From: G963674665 sp964609625 | Lineage (GTDB): Bacteria > Desulfobacterota > Desulfovibrionia > Desulfovibrionales > Desulfovibrionaceae | Length of the DNA: 64,000 bases | Direction: 5' to 3' | NCBI GenBank assembly: GCA_964609625.1 | Contig: CAZSRS010000001.1 | Location: 1 to 64,000, forward strand | Part shown: positions 41,941 through 50,088 of the stretch, one piece after another | How the letters are laid out: the number at the start of each line of letters is the position of its first letter | Numbering within the stretch: the first letter of the stretch is position 1 | Position numbers and translations under genes: made by a program | The notes under the pieces: generated by a model | What the model was told of the DNA's origin: nothing | The model's database searches: none | The model's input: only the letters and a program-made list of their open reading frames with translations

Positions 41941-42243
41941 ATGAGTCCCTTCAAGGATATCTTCACGTCCCGCTCCAGTGAGGCCCCGAACATCGGCGAG
42001 GCCTTCGCCATGCTCATGAAGGCGGTGCAGAACGAGGCCGACGTGTTCATCAAGATCCTTCGCCTCTACACCCGCGGCGGCGAGACATGGCAGGAGCTGG
42101 TCAACACCGTGGAGCGCCTGCACGCGACCTCGGAGCCCGCCGACAAGACCGGCGCCCCGCCCGCTAAAACAAAAACCGATTCCCAAGCCGCACCAGCCCG
42201 CGAAGACACGGGCGATACCGAAGACAGCTGTCCCAACGGCTGA
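41941..42243 (+). CDS. small hypothetical protein, 100 aa (paralogue A)
   Basis: ATG at 41941 has AGGAG at 7 bases. The first half is helical: NIGEAFAMLMKAVQNEADVF then IKILRLYTRGGETWQELVNT. The second half is a low-complexity Pro/Ala/Thr/Asp tail. It shares a core with the next gene product (AVQ-x-E-x(2)-F-x-K-x-L, then Y-x(2)-GG-x(2)-W-x(2)-L), so the two are probably ancient duplicates. There is no signal peptide. No family is recognised. Confidence 0.68.
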   Translation: MSPFKDIFTSRSSEAPNIGEAFAMLMKAVQNEADVFIKILRLYTRGGETWQELVNTVERLHATSEPADKTGAPPAKTKTDSQAAPAREDTGDTEDSCPNG

Positions 42244-42258
42244 GTGATGGAGGAGACC

Positions 42259-42603
42259 ATGCACGACAGAATCCGACTCCTCCTGGCCAAGGCCGTGCCC
42301 ATCTCTCTCGCGTTTCTGTTGCTCCTGGCTGCCGGGTCTCAGACCGACGTCCAGGGCGCGGCCGCGACGGCACTCCATAGTGTAACCACCAAGGATGTTG
42401 GCGAGCCCTCCCCCCCATCTCCACTTGACAGCCTGCGCGGCACGCTCAAAATCGTGGATGCCTTGATCCTCGCCGTGCAAAAAGAATCAGAGACCTTTAC
42501 CAAGCTGCTGGAGGTTTACAAACACGGCGGCCAGCCCTGGCGACGCCTCAAGCAGGATATCGACCGCGCCTGGCGCGAGGTCAGGGGCGAGGAAATCATC
42601 TGA
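42259..42603 (+). CDS. small exported hypothetical protein, 114 aa (paralogue B)
   Basis: ATG at 42259 follows GGAGGAGACC, better than the ATG/GTG just upstream. The N-terminal stretch LLLAKAVPISLAFLLLLAAG is a signal peptide or anchor (cleavage near VQGAAA). The core IVDALILAVQKESETFTKLL and EVYKHGGQPWRRLKQDIDRA matches the preceding protein in the AVQ, F-x-K-x-L and Y-x-x-GG-x-x-W positions. The pair would thus give a cytoplasmic and an exported version of the same helical module. Function is unknown. Confidence 0.68.
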   Translation: MHDRIRLLLAKAVPISLAFLLLLAAGSQTDVQGAAATALHSVTTKDVGEPSPPSPLDSLRGTLKIVDALILAVQKESETFTKLLEVYKHGGQPWRRLKQDIDRAWREVRGEEII

Positions 42604-42676
42604 GCCTCCTACCCTCTGCAACCCTTTATGCGATCGTGATACTCCGCGAATTGGGGTTCTGTTCACAGGGGATATC

Positions 42677-43249
42677 ATGAACCTGGAGTACCGCGCTTCC
42701 TCGCGCTGCTTGCGCCTTATCCGGCAAGCCCGGATGATCCTCATGCTGCTCTTGACCGCGGTGCTGGTGGTCGGTCTAGTGACCTTGACGCAATGCCCAC
42801 CGCCCCCTCTTCCCGAAAACGCCATCGTGGCCGAAATGCGGTTGCACAAATCCAAGAGGTCTCTCATCCTGTTGGACGCCAAGGAAGCAGTTCTGGTACG
42901 CTACCGCGTAAGCCTTGGGCGCTCGCCAGAAGGGCCCAAGCGCGTTCAGGGCGATAACCGCACCCCCGAGGGGCGCTACATAATCTCGGGGCGTAACCCG
43001 CACAGTAGATACCATCTCTCCGTGCGCATCTCCTATCCCTCGGCTGACGACAAGGCCCGGGCCGCTGCACTGAACAGTCTGCCTGGCGGTGACATCATGA
43101 TCCACGGACTGCCAAACCGGCTTGGCCTGCTGGGCAAGCTGCATCGTCTCGCGGACTGGACAGCCGGATGCATCGCCGTAACCAACCAGGAAATGGAACA
43201 AATCTGGAGGCACGTCCCGGATGGCACGCCTATTCTCATAACGCCCTGA
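42677..43249 (+). CDS. L,D-transpeptidase (YkuD family)
   Basis: The product has 190 residues; AGGGG precedes ATG 42677. A signal anchor (about 15-40, MILMLLLTAVLVVGLVTLTQ) precedes the YkuD domain. Visible family features are KRSLILLDAKEAVLVRYRVS, GDNRTPEGRYIISGRNPHSR, the conserved His in GGDIMIHGLPN and the catalytic Cys in WTAGCIAVTN. It makes 3-3 cross-links or attaches proteins to peptidoglycan. The usual Ser/His before the catalytic Cys is Thr-Ala-Gly here, within family variation. It is probably co-transcribed with the small genes upstream. Confidence 0.92.
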   Translation: MNLEYRASSRCLRLIRQARMILMLLLTAVLVVGLVTLTQCPPPPLPENAIVAEMRLHKSKRSLILLDAKEAVLVRYRVSLGRSPEGPKRVQGDNRTPEGRYIISGRNPHSRYHLSVRISYPSADDKARAAALNSLPGGDIMIHGLPNRLGLLGKLHRLADWTAGCIAVTNQEMEQIWRHVPDGTPILITP

Positions 43250-43356
43250 CCGTAACCATCGGCTTCAACTGACCTTACCGCTCCCTCCAACTCCTCTGGC
43301 GTTGCGCCGGAAGATGGGCTACAACCCAGGGCGACACCACCCATCAGGAGACCTGA

Positions 43357-43968
43357 ATGTTCATCGCAGCAAGCAGCAGCTTCTCCCGCTACCGCATCAT
43401 CGAACCCGTGCCGGACACGCTCTGGCCCGAGATCCCGGACAGGCTCAGGCGCAACGCCATCCGCGACATCGACGAATCCCTGGACGAGCGCTCCTTCGGC
43501 TGGGTCTGCTTCGACAACATGCTGGACACCCAGTGGAAGACCGCGCCCCCGGAAAAAGGTGGCTATCTGGCCTTCAGCCTGCGCCTGGACACCCGCCGCG
43601 TGCCCTCGGCCGTATTCAAGAAGCACTTTCAGATCGCCATGGAGCGCGCCGTGCAGCAGCTCAAGCAGGAGGGGCGCAAGGGCCTTTCCCGCGACCACAA
43701 GCGCGAACTCAAGGACACGGTCATGTCCAAGCTCATGGCCAGGACCCTGCCCATACCCGCGGTGTTCAACGTGGTCTGGAACATCTCCAGCGGCGTGATC
43801 TGGTTCGACTCCACCCGGTCCAAAGTCTGCGAACTGTTCACCGAGCACTTCACCCTGAGCTTCGACCTTCACCTCGAGCCCCTCACGCCTTTTTTCATGG
43901 CGCTCAGCCATGTGGGCGAAAGCAGGATCGCACAGCTCGAGGCACTGGAGGCCGCACACTTCGCCTGA
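43357..43968 (+). CDS. RdgC-like protein, N-terminal-type half
   Basis: The product has 203 residues; AGGAG precedes ATG. The segments YLAFSLRLDTRRVPSAVFKK, HFQIAMERAVQQLKQEGRKG, LSRDHKRELKDTVMSKLMAR and TLPIPAVFNVVWNISSGVIW follow the RdgC pattern, in which a Lys/Arg-rich helical hairpin is followed by a beta-sheet dimer face. RdgC binds duplex DNA as a ring and limits RecA. E. coli RdgC has about 303 residues, so this is short; the following 175-residue gene may supply the missing part. The assignment is by pattern and is moderately secure. Confidence 0.7.
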   Translation: MFIAASSSFSRYRIIEPVPDTLWPEIPDRLRRNAIRDIDESLDERSFGWVCFDNMLDTQWKTAPPEKGGYLAFSLRLDTRRVPSAVFKKHFQIAMERAVQQLKQEGRKGLSRDHKRELKDTVMSKLMARTLPIPAVFNVVWNISSGVIWFDSTRSKVCELFTEHFTLSFDLHLEPLTPFFMALSHVGESRIAQLEALEAAHFA

Positions 43969-44048
43969 TCCCCACGCGGGCAAGACGCGCGAGATCGACA
44001 ACGCGACGGCGGAACACAAAGCCGACAGACCACCACAAGGAGACGCAC

Positions 44049-44576
44049 ATGGACCTCTACCTGGGGCAAGCCAAGGACATCATACTCGGTCAGGATTTCC
44101 TCACCTGGCTCTGGTTCAAGAGCGAGACAGCCAACGGCGCCTTCCGCAGCAGTGACGGCGTGGATTTCGCCCTGCACGTGGAGCAACGCATCAGCGTTCA
44201 GGGGGGCGAGGGCGACAACATCGAAACCGCCACGGTGAGCGGCGCTGTCTCTCAGCTCAGGGAGGCCCGGCTGGGCCTGAGCACGGGCAAGAAAGTCAAC
44301 AAAATGCTCATCCGGGTGGAGCGTGACATGGACGAATGGCACGCCACCCTCAAGGCCGAGGACTTTTCCTTTTCCGCGGTGAAGACGCCCAAGGTGGAAA
44401 CTGCCAGGGACGATGACGACCCCGATGCCGTGTTTCTGGAGAAGATCTACCTCATCGAACGTCTGCTGGGACTCATCGACGAAATCTTCGCCCGGTTCAT
44501 CGAGGTGCGGCTCTCCTCCAAGTGGGGTGACGAGGAACGCGAGGTTCGCGCGTGGCTGCGGAAACAGGCGGCGTGA
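44049..44576 (+). CDS. hypothetical protein, 175 aa, probable partner of the RdgC-like protein
   Basis: ATG at 44049 follows AAGGAG at 7 bases. The sequence starts LYLGQAKDIILGQDFLTWLW then FKSETANGAFRSSDGVDFAL, and has LGLSTGKKVNKMLIRVERDM plus a helical C-terminus IYLIERLLGLIDEIFARFIE. RdgC C-terminal regions in other bacteria contain an FLTWLW-like segment, so I infer that RdgC is split into two genes here. The 80-base spacing and shared direction support this. Its stop overlaps the ABC permease start (GTGA). Confidence 0.72.
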   Translation: MDLYLGQAKDIILGQDFLTWLWFKSETANGAFRSSDGVDFALHVEQRISVQGGEGDNIETATVSGAVSQLREARLGLSTGKKVNKMLIRVERDMDEWHATLKAEDFSFSAVKTPKVETARDDDDPDAVFLEKIYLIERLLGLIDEIFARFIEVRLSSKWGDEEREVRAWLRKQAA

Positions 44577-45604
44577 CGGTCCCCCGCCCCTCGCCCCTGA
44601 ACGCCCGACTGGCCCATCTGGCCACCCGGCTGGGCGTCAAGCTGCTCTGGGTGGCCGTGATCTTTTTCGGCATCACCGTCATCAGCTTCTGGGTCATCCA
44701 TCTCGCGCCCGGCTCCCCCACGGACCTGCAGACCACCATGAATCCCGAGGCCGGCACCGAGGCCAGGGCCAGGTTGGAAAAGCTCTACGGCCTGGACCAG
44801 CCTCTGCACGTGCAATACGTCAACTGGGTCTCCAGGCTCGTGCGCCTGGACTTCGGCCGTTCCATGAGTGGTGACCACCGCCCCGTGTGGGACAAGATCA
44901 AGGAACGCCTGCCCCTGACTTTCGGCATGAACGTTGTCTCCCTGTTCCTTTCCCTGCTGATCAGCGTGCCCATCGGCGTGGCCTCTGCCTACTGGCAGGG
45001 GCGTCTCTTCGACAGACTGACCACGATCTTCGTGTTCATCGGCTTTGCCATGCCCGGCTTCTGGCTGGCCCTGCTGCTCATGCTGCTGTTGGGAATCCAG
45101 TTCCCCATCCTGCCCATCTCGGGCCTGAAATCCCTTGACTACGAACAGCTCAGCTTCATGGGCAAGCTCTGGGACTTGGCCCGGCACCTGGCCCTGCCCA
45201 TCTTCATCTACACCTTCGGCAGCTTGGCCGGCATGTCACGGTTCATGCGCACCAGCATGCTGGAGGTGCTGCGCCAGGACTACATCCTCACGGCCAGGGC
45301 CAAAGGCGTTTCCACCCGCAACGTGATCTTCAGACACGCCCTGCGCAACGCCCTGCTACCGGTGATCACCATCCTTGGGCTCTCGGTGCCCTCCCTCATC
45401 GGCGGCAGCGTGATCATCGAATCCATCTTCGCACTGCCCGGACTGGGACAGCTCTTCTACCAGGGCGTCATGTCCAGGGACTACCCCCTGATCATGGGCA
45501 ATCTCGTACTGGGAGCGGTGCTCACCCTGGCCGGCAACCTCCTGGCCGACGTGGGCTACGGCCTGGCGGACCCGCGCATCCGCTTCCGTGGGAGGCAGTC
45601 GTGA
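44573..45604 (+). CDS. peptide/nickel-type ABC transporter permease (DppB-like)
   Basis: The product has 343 residues; the GTG start at 44573 overlaps the previous stop. It is a membrane subunit of an oligopeptide, dipeptide or nickel importer. The N-terminal helix with WVAVIFFGITVISFWVIHLA is followed by GSPTDLQTTMNPEAGTEARA (periplasmic loop of DppB-type proteins). The core has LDFGRSMSGDHRPVWDKIKE, and the coupling motif GVSTRNVIFRHALRNALLPV carries the EAA-type loop. About six membrane helices are expected. The pair with the next gene is complete, but no ATPase or binding protein is adjacent. Confidence 0.92.
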   Translation: MTVPRPSPLNARLAHLATRLGVKLLWVAVIFFGITVISFWVIHLAPGSPTDLQTTMNPEAGTEARARLEKLYGLDQPLHVQYVNWVSRLVRLDFGRSMSGDHRPVWDKIKERLPLTFGMNVVSLFLSLLISVPIGVASAYWQGRLFDRLTTIFVFIGFAMPGFWLALLLMLLLGIQFPILPISGLKSLDYEQLSFMGKLWDLARHLALPIFIYTFGSLAGMSRFMRTSMLEVLRQDYILTARAKGVSTRNVIFRHALRNALLPVITILGLSVPSLIGGSVIIESIFALPGLGQLFYQGVMSRDYPLIMGNLVLGAVLTLAGNLLADVGYGLADPRIRFRGRQS

Positions 45605-46437
45605 AGGCGCTGTTGCAGCGGCGTTTCTGGTCGCGCTACGGCCTGCTGCTGCTCGGCGGCGGCATCGTCGGATTCATGTCCCTGGTCGCGCTGCTGGCGC
45701 CCCTCATCTCGCCGGTGGACCCCACCAGCCTGGACGTGAACGCCATCCTCCAGTCGCCGGGCATCGACCATATCATGGGCACTGACGCCCTGGGCCGCGA
45801 CGTGCTCTCGCGCATGCTCCACGGGGCGCGGGTCTCGCTCTGGGTGGGCTTCGTGGCCGTGGGCATCGCCGTGGCCATCGGCCTGGCCCTGGGGCTGGTG
45901 GCTGGGTATTTCGGCGGCCTGGTGGACGAACTGATCATGCGCATGGTGGACGTGATGCTCTGCTTCCCCTCCTTTTTCCTGATCCTGGCGGTCATCGCCT
46001 TTCTGGAGCCGAGCCTGACGAACATCATGGTGGTCATCGGCCTGACCTCCTGGATGGGGGTGGCGCGACTGGTACGAGCAGAGACCCTGAGCCTGCGCGA
46101 ACGCGACTTCGTCTCCGCCGCCAGGCTCGCCGGCGCCGGACCTGCGCGCATCCTGCTGGTGCACGTGCTGCCCAACGCCATCGCGCCGGTGCTGGTCTCA
46201 GCCACCCTGGGCGTGGCCGGCGCCATCCTCACGGAATCTGCCCTGAGCTTCCTGGGGCTGGGTGTGCAGCCCCCCACCCCGAGCTGGGGCAACATCCTCA
46301 TGGACGGCAAGGACGTGCTGGAGATCGCGCCCTGGCTTTCCCTGTTCCCCGGCCTGGCCATCCTCTTCACCGTGCTGGGCTACAATCTCCTGGGTGAAAG
46401 CCTGCGCGACCTCCTGGATCCACGGCTGAAAAACTGA
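45601..46437 (+). CDS. peptide/nickel-type ABC transporter permease (DppC-like)
   Basis: The product has 278 residues; its GTG start overlaps the previous stop (GTGA). DppC features are HIMGTDALGRDVLSRMLHGA, RVSLWVGFVAVGIAVAIGLA, the cytoplasmic coupling loop RDFVSAARLAGAGPARILLV with HVLPNAIAPVLVSATLGVAG, and ALSFLGLGVQPPTPSWGNIL, nearly invariant in this group. It forms the heterodimeric channel with the upstream permease. The ATPase subunits (DppD/F-type) and substrate-binding protein must be encoded elsewhere, so the substrate is unknown. Confidence 0.94.
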   Translation: MKALLQRRFWSRYGLLLLGGGIVGFMSLVALLAPLISPVDPTSLDVNAILQSPGIDHIMGTDALGRDVLSRMLHGARVSLWVGFVAVGIAVAIGLALGLVAGYFGGLVDELIMRMVDVMLCFPSFFLILAVIAFLEPSLTNIMVVIGLTSWMGVARLVRAETLSLRERDFVSAARLAGAGPARILLVHVLPNAIAPVLVSATLGVAGAILTESALSFLGLGVQPPTPSWGNILMDGKDVLEIAPWLSLFPGLAILFTVLGYNLLGESLRDLLDPRLKN

Positions 46438-46450
46438 GGCGAGGTGTGCC

Positions 46451-46612
46451 ATGAGCGAGAAGACCCACTCCTGCGAGACGTGCAAATTCAGGAAGCGTGC
46501 GGAGGAAAGGCCCAAGACCTTCCTGGCCTGGCTCTGGCGGCTGCATACGAAGATCTGCCCCGGCTGGCGCGGCTACCAGAAACATCTCGCCCGTTCCAAT
46601 AAAACAGAGTGA
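46451..46612 (+). CDS. small CxxC protein, 53 aa
   Basis: This 54-codon gene starts 13 bases after the permease stop, with GAGG upstream at 7 bases. The sequence SCETCKFRKRAEERPKTFLA then WLWRLHTKICPGWRGYQKHL contains one CxxC pair and a later single Cys, within a basic Trp-rich context. It may hold a zinc ion with a partner or bind nucleic acid or membrane. No family is recognised. Because of spacing it is probably co-transcribed with the permeases. Confidence 0.7.
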   Translation: MSEKTHSCETCKFRKRAEERPKTFLAWLWRLHTKICPGWRGYQKHLARSNKTE

Positions 46613-46655
46613 GGCGCCGCCAGCAACCGGTGCGTCCAGAACAACCCGAGCAGCC

Positions 46656-48323
46656 ATGCGTATCTGCGCCTTTTCCCTGAGCATAGGCCCCGCGCTCCAA
46701 CGCATGGGGCACGAGGTGCTGCTCTTCGACCAGCTCAAACTGCCCTCGGTCTTCCATCTCCAGCGCGAGCTTGCGGCCCGCTCCTTTGCCCCTGAGCTGA
46801 TCTTCCAGGAAGAGCACCTGGGCAGGCGGGTCCTGCTCGAAGGATTGGAGACCTTTGACTGCCCCAAGGTCTTTTGGTCCATCGACACCCACCTCAACCT
46901 GTTCTGGCACGCATACTATTTCCGTCTTTTCGACGGGGTGGCCACGCCCCACGCCTCCATGCTCAAGGGCCTCGAGGGTTTTCGCACCCCACTGCTGCGC
47001 ATGGCCCGTTTCGGCTACAAGCTACCCTGGAAGAGCCACGCCGAGCGCACCCATCCCATGGCCTTTGTCGGGCGATTCTCGGAACACCGCCCCCGCAGGA
47101 CGTGGCTCGCCGACTTCCTGCGTGCGCAGTACAACGCCGCCGTGTTCCAGGACGTGCCGATGCAGGAGATGCTCCAGACCTACCGTGACACCCGGCTGGC
47201 GCCCAACGAGAGCATCATGGCCGAGGTCAACTTCCGGCTCATGGAGACCGCCTCCTGCGGCTGTCTGTGCTTTTCCCAGCAGGTGGGCGAGGATCAGGAC
47301 ACACTCCTGGCGCCGGGGCGGGAATTCCAGGTCTATGAAGACGTGCTCGAACTCAAGTCCCTGCTCGATCATTTCCTCGCCCAGCCCGAACTTGCCGAGC
47401 AAAAGGCCCGCGCGGCCTGGGAGCGCGTGCAGAAAGAACACCTGGTTGAGCACCGCACCCAGGACCTGCTGGACTTCGTAGCCACCCTCCCCTCCACGGG
47501 CGCGGGCCTGCGCGAGGTAGAGGCAGCGACGGCCTTCTGGCTCACCATCTGGAACCTCTACCGGGCGGAGCGCTGCCAGATCACTCCCGGCGCCATCGAA
47601 TCCACCTTCAAGACCCTGCCCCAGTCCCCGGAGCTGCGCAGCGCCCAGATGGGCCTGCTGTTTTTCGAGAAGCGCAACGCCGACGCCCTGGCCCTGGCCG
47701 CCCAGACCTTGGCCGCCAACGATTTCCCCCGTGACATCGAATGCAATCTCGCCGGTAGTTGCCTGGGCATCCTCGCCGGAGAGTGGAGCATTGCCAAGCA
47801 GTTCTGGTACCGACACTGCAAACGCCGCGGCCTCGAGCCCATCAGGCCCGAAAGCCCGGTCCGGCTGTTACTGCTCTGGGTCACGGAGCTCAAGCGCATG
47901 GGCGCCCTGCTCAACGCCGGCTTTGTCTTCGACAAATCAAGGCACCTGCCCCAGACCGCCTACGAATGCCTGTTCCTGGCCCAGGCTCTGGAGCCGGACA
48001 ACCTCGAAATCACCCGGCAGATGGACACGCTCTTCGCCCACAACCAGAAATTCGACTACATGCGCCTGGGCATCCTCTCGCTGCTCTCCCTGCACCAGCG
48101 CGACAACTGGCGCCTTGCCCTGGCCCTGGGGCACCTCAATCTCAGGTCCTACCGCCTGCACGAGGGACTGGAGGAGATCGCCCTGGCCTGGGAAATCGCC
48201 GGAAGACAGAACAAACAACGCTCCCTGCTGCGTACCCTGCAGGGCCTGGACCCCAAGGGGCGCATTCTGGCCGCCGTCAAGGCCATGGCCGGTAAAACTC
48301 AAGCCAGTCGGGCCGGCGCATGA
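46656..48323 (+). CDS. large CgeB-type glycosyltransferase with C-terminal helical repeats
   Basis: The product has 555 residues; ATG at 46656 has only a weak ribosome site. Residues about 1-290 resemble the GT-B protein at 3.3 kb: MGHEVLLFDQLKLPSVFHLQ, WSIDTHLNLFWHAYYFRLFD, VGRFSEHRPRRTWLADFL and NFRLMETASCGCLCFSQQVG. The remaining 265 residues form TPR-like helices (GLLFFEKRNADALALAAQTL, GSCLGILAGEWSIAKQFWYR). Such enzymes are candidates for flagellin or surface glycosylation; the acceptor is unknown. The pairing of a GT-B domain with TPR helices recalls O-GlcNAc transferase-like architecture, but no homology to it is claimed. Confidence 0.75.
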   Translation: MRICAFSLSIGPALQRMGHEVLLFDQLKLPSVFHLQRELAARSFAPELIFQEEHLGRRVLLEGLETFDCPKVFWSIDTHLNLFWHAYYFRLFDGVATPHASMLKGLEGFRTPLLRMARFGYKLPWKSHAERTHPMAFVGRFSEHRPRRTWLADFLRAQYNAAVFQDVPMQEMLQTYRDTRLAPNESIMAEVNFRLMETASCGCLCFSQQVGEDQDTLLAPGREFQVYEDVLELKSLLDHFLAQPELAEQKARAAWERVQKEHLVEHRTQDLLDFVATLPSTGAGLREVEAATAFWLTIWNLYRAERCQITPGAIESTFKTLPQSPELRSAQMGLLFFEKRNADALALAAQTLAANDFPRDIECNLAGSCLGILAGEWSIAKQFWYRHCKRRGLEPIRPESPVRLLLLWVTELKRMGALLNAGFVFDKSRHLPQTAYECLFLAQALEPDNLEITRQMDTLFAHNQKFDYMRLGILSLLSLHQRDNWRLALALGHLNLRSYRLHEGLEEIALAWEIAGRQNKQRSLLRTLQGLDPKGRILAAVKAMAGKTQASRAGA

Positions 48324-48452
48324 CCCTGAACCCGACGTTGATAACCGCACTCGGAGGCAGTATTACCAGGGGCGCGAGCTTGTGGCTTCGACCCGGCCGT
48401 ATCGACGTCCCGCCGGCGGCACACGGCCAACCTCAACCCGGATTGCCCCCAT

Positions 48453-50084
48453 ATGCTTGAATACCTGCGCATCCGTAGCCTCGCCCTGATCGAGGACATC
48501 GAAGTCGAGTTCGCCCCAGGGCTCAACGTGCTTACCGGCGAAACCGGCGCCGGCAAGAGCTTCATTCTCAAGGCCCTGAATTTCCTCACCGGTGACAAGC
48601 TCTCGGCGGATATGATCCGCCCCGGACAGGAAAAGGCCCAGGTGGAGGCCCTCTTTGTCTTGCAGCAGGACGACCAACAGACAGAATACGCCCTGCGGCG
48701 GGAACTGATGGCCGACACCAACCGCAGTCGGCTGTTCATCAATGGAGAGTTGGGCTCCCAGGAGACAGTTAGGAACCTCAGGCCCAGCCTGATCCTGCAC
48801 ACCAGCCAGCACGGCCAGCAACGCCTCCTGCAGCCGGCCTATCAGAACCGCATCCTGGACGGTTTCCTGGCCGACCGCACGCCCCTGGAAACAAAGGACG
48901 CTCTGCTGGAGCGACTGCGACAAGTGGCGGAGCGTAAGCAATCCCTGGAAGAGCGCTCCCGCGGCCTGGCCGAGCGCAGGGAGTTCCTGGAATACCAGCG
49001 CAAGGAAATCGACAAGGTGGACCCGAAACCGGGCGAGGAAGCGGAGCTGGAAGAGCGGCGCGAGGCGGCTCGGACCGCGGCCCTGGCCCAGGAGAGCGTC
49101 ACCAGGGGGCTTGACCTGCTCTGCACGCCTGAAACCGGCATGCGCGACCTCCTGGCCGAACTCGAACGCTGCCTCCAGGCGCTCACCGCCCTGGACCCCG
49201 GATACGAGGATGAGCGCATGCTGGTGGAGGACTTCCGGCTGCACATCTACGAGCTGGAGCGCCGCTTGCGCGCAAAGGACAGCTTCACGGCCGACGACGA
49301 CGTGGACGCCATCGAGAAACGGCTCTGGGAGCTGACCCAGCTGCGTCGTAAGCTCAAGCGCCCCCTTGAGGAAATCGTCTCCCTGCGCGAGGAGATCGAC
49401 CAGAACCTCTCCTTCCTGGACTCCTGCGGCCTGGAGCGCAAGCAGTTGGCCAAGGAGGAACTGGCACTCTGCCGCGAGTTGGCCGCCTGTCTGGACGCCC
49501 TGCGCCGACAGCGCGAAGACGCCGGCCAACGCCTGACCCAAGCCCTGCGGGACGAACTGCGTGGCCTAGGCTTTTCCGAACACGTGCGGGTGCTCTGCGA
49601 ATTCTCCGACCACGAACTCTATCCAGCCGTTGCCGACGTCCCGCCCCTGCTGGAACCCAGGGCCCGCTTCCTCTGGCAGCCCAACCCCGGGCAGGCGCCC
49701 CAACCCCTGGACAAGATCGCCTCGGGAGGGGAACTCTCACGCTTCCTCCTGGCCGTGGTCGGGCTCATGGGCCGGGCAGAGCTGCCCACCCTGATCTTCG
49801 ACGAGGTGGACTCCGGCGTGGGGGGCATCACCCTGACCCGCGTGGGGGAGCGCCTGCAGGACTTGGCCCGGCGCCAGCAGGTCATTCTCATCTCCCACTG
49901 GCCCCAGCTGGCCAGCCTGGCCCAACGGCACTTCCTGGTCCAGAAGGAGGTCGTGGAGGGACAGACCTACACCAGTTGCCGATACCTGAAGGATGGAGAC
50001 GTGTTCGCGGAACTCTCGCGCATGGCCGGAGGCGGGCCCCAGGGCGAGGCCATGGCCAGAAAGCTACTGGAGGCGAGGGGATAA
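48453..50084 (+). CDS. recN: DNA repair protein RecN
   Basis: The product has 543 residues, the usual RecN length. It is an SMC-like ATPase that helps repair double-strand breaks. The Walker A is LTGETGAGKSFILKALNFLT (about 30-49). Two long coiled coils (about 150-230 and 290-370) flank the centre. The signature motif is KIASGGELSRFLLAVVGLMG and the Walker B is PTLIFDEVDSGVGGITLTRV, followed by ILISHWPQLASLAQRHFLVQ with the switch His. The gene lies 129 bases after the glycosyltransferase; no LexA-type box is obvious in that gap. Confidence 0.97.
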   Translation: MLEYLRIRSLALIEDIEVEFAPGLNVLTGETGAGKSFILKALNFLTGDKLSADMIRPGQEKAQVEALFVLQQDDQQTEYALRRELMADTNRSRLFINGELGSQETVRNLRPSLILHTSQHGQQRLLQPAYQNRILDGFLADRTPLETKDALLERLRQVAERKQSLEERSRGLAERREFLEYQRKEIDKVDPKPGEEAELEERREAARTAALAQESVTRGLDLLCTPETGMRDLLAELERCLQALTALDPGYEDERMLVEDFRLHIYELERRLRAKDSFTADDDVDAIEKRLWELTQLRRKLKRPLEEIVSLREEIDQNLSFLDSCGLERKQLAKEELALCRELAACLDALRRQREDAGQRLTQALRDELRGLGFSEHVRVLCEFSDHELYPAVADVPPLLEPRARFLWQPNPGQAPQPLDKIASGGELSRFLLAVVGLMGRAELPTLIFDEVDSGVGGITLTRVGERLQDLARRQQVILISHWPQLASLAQRHFLVQKEVVEGQTYTSCRYLKDGDVFAELSRMAGGGPQGEAMARKLLEARG

Positions 50085-50088
50085 TTCC

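Noticed and set aside
48320..48460. A 46-codon frame linking the glycosyltransferase stop (ATGA) to the recN start.
   Set aside because: The overlap is suggestive, but the peptide is Pro/Gly-rich and featureless, there is no ribosome site, and it collides with the recN start.
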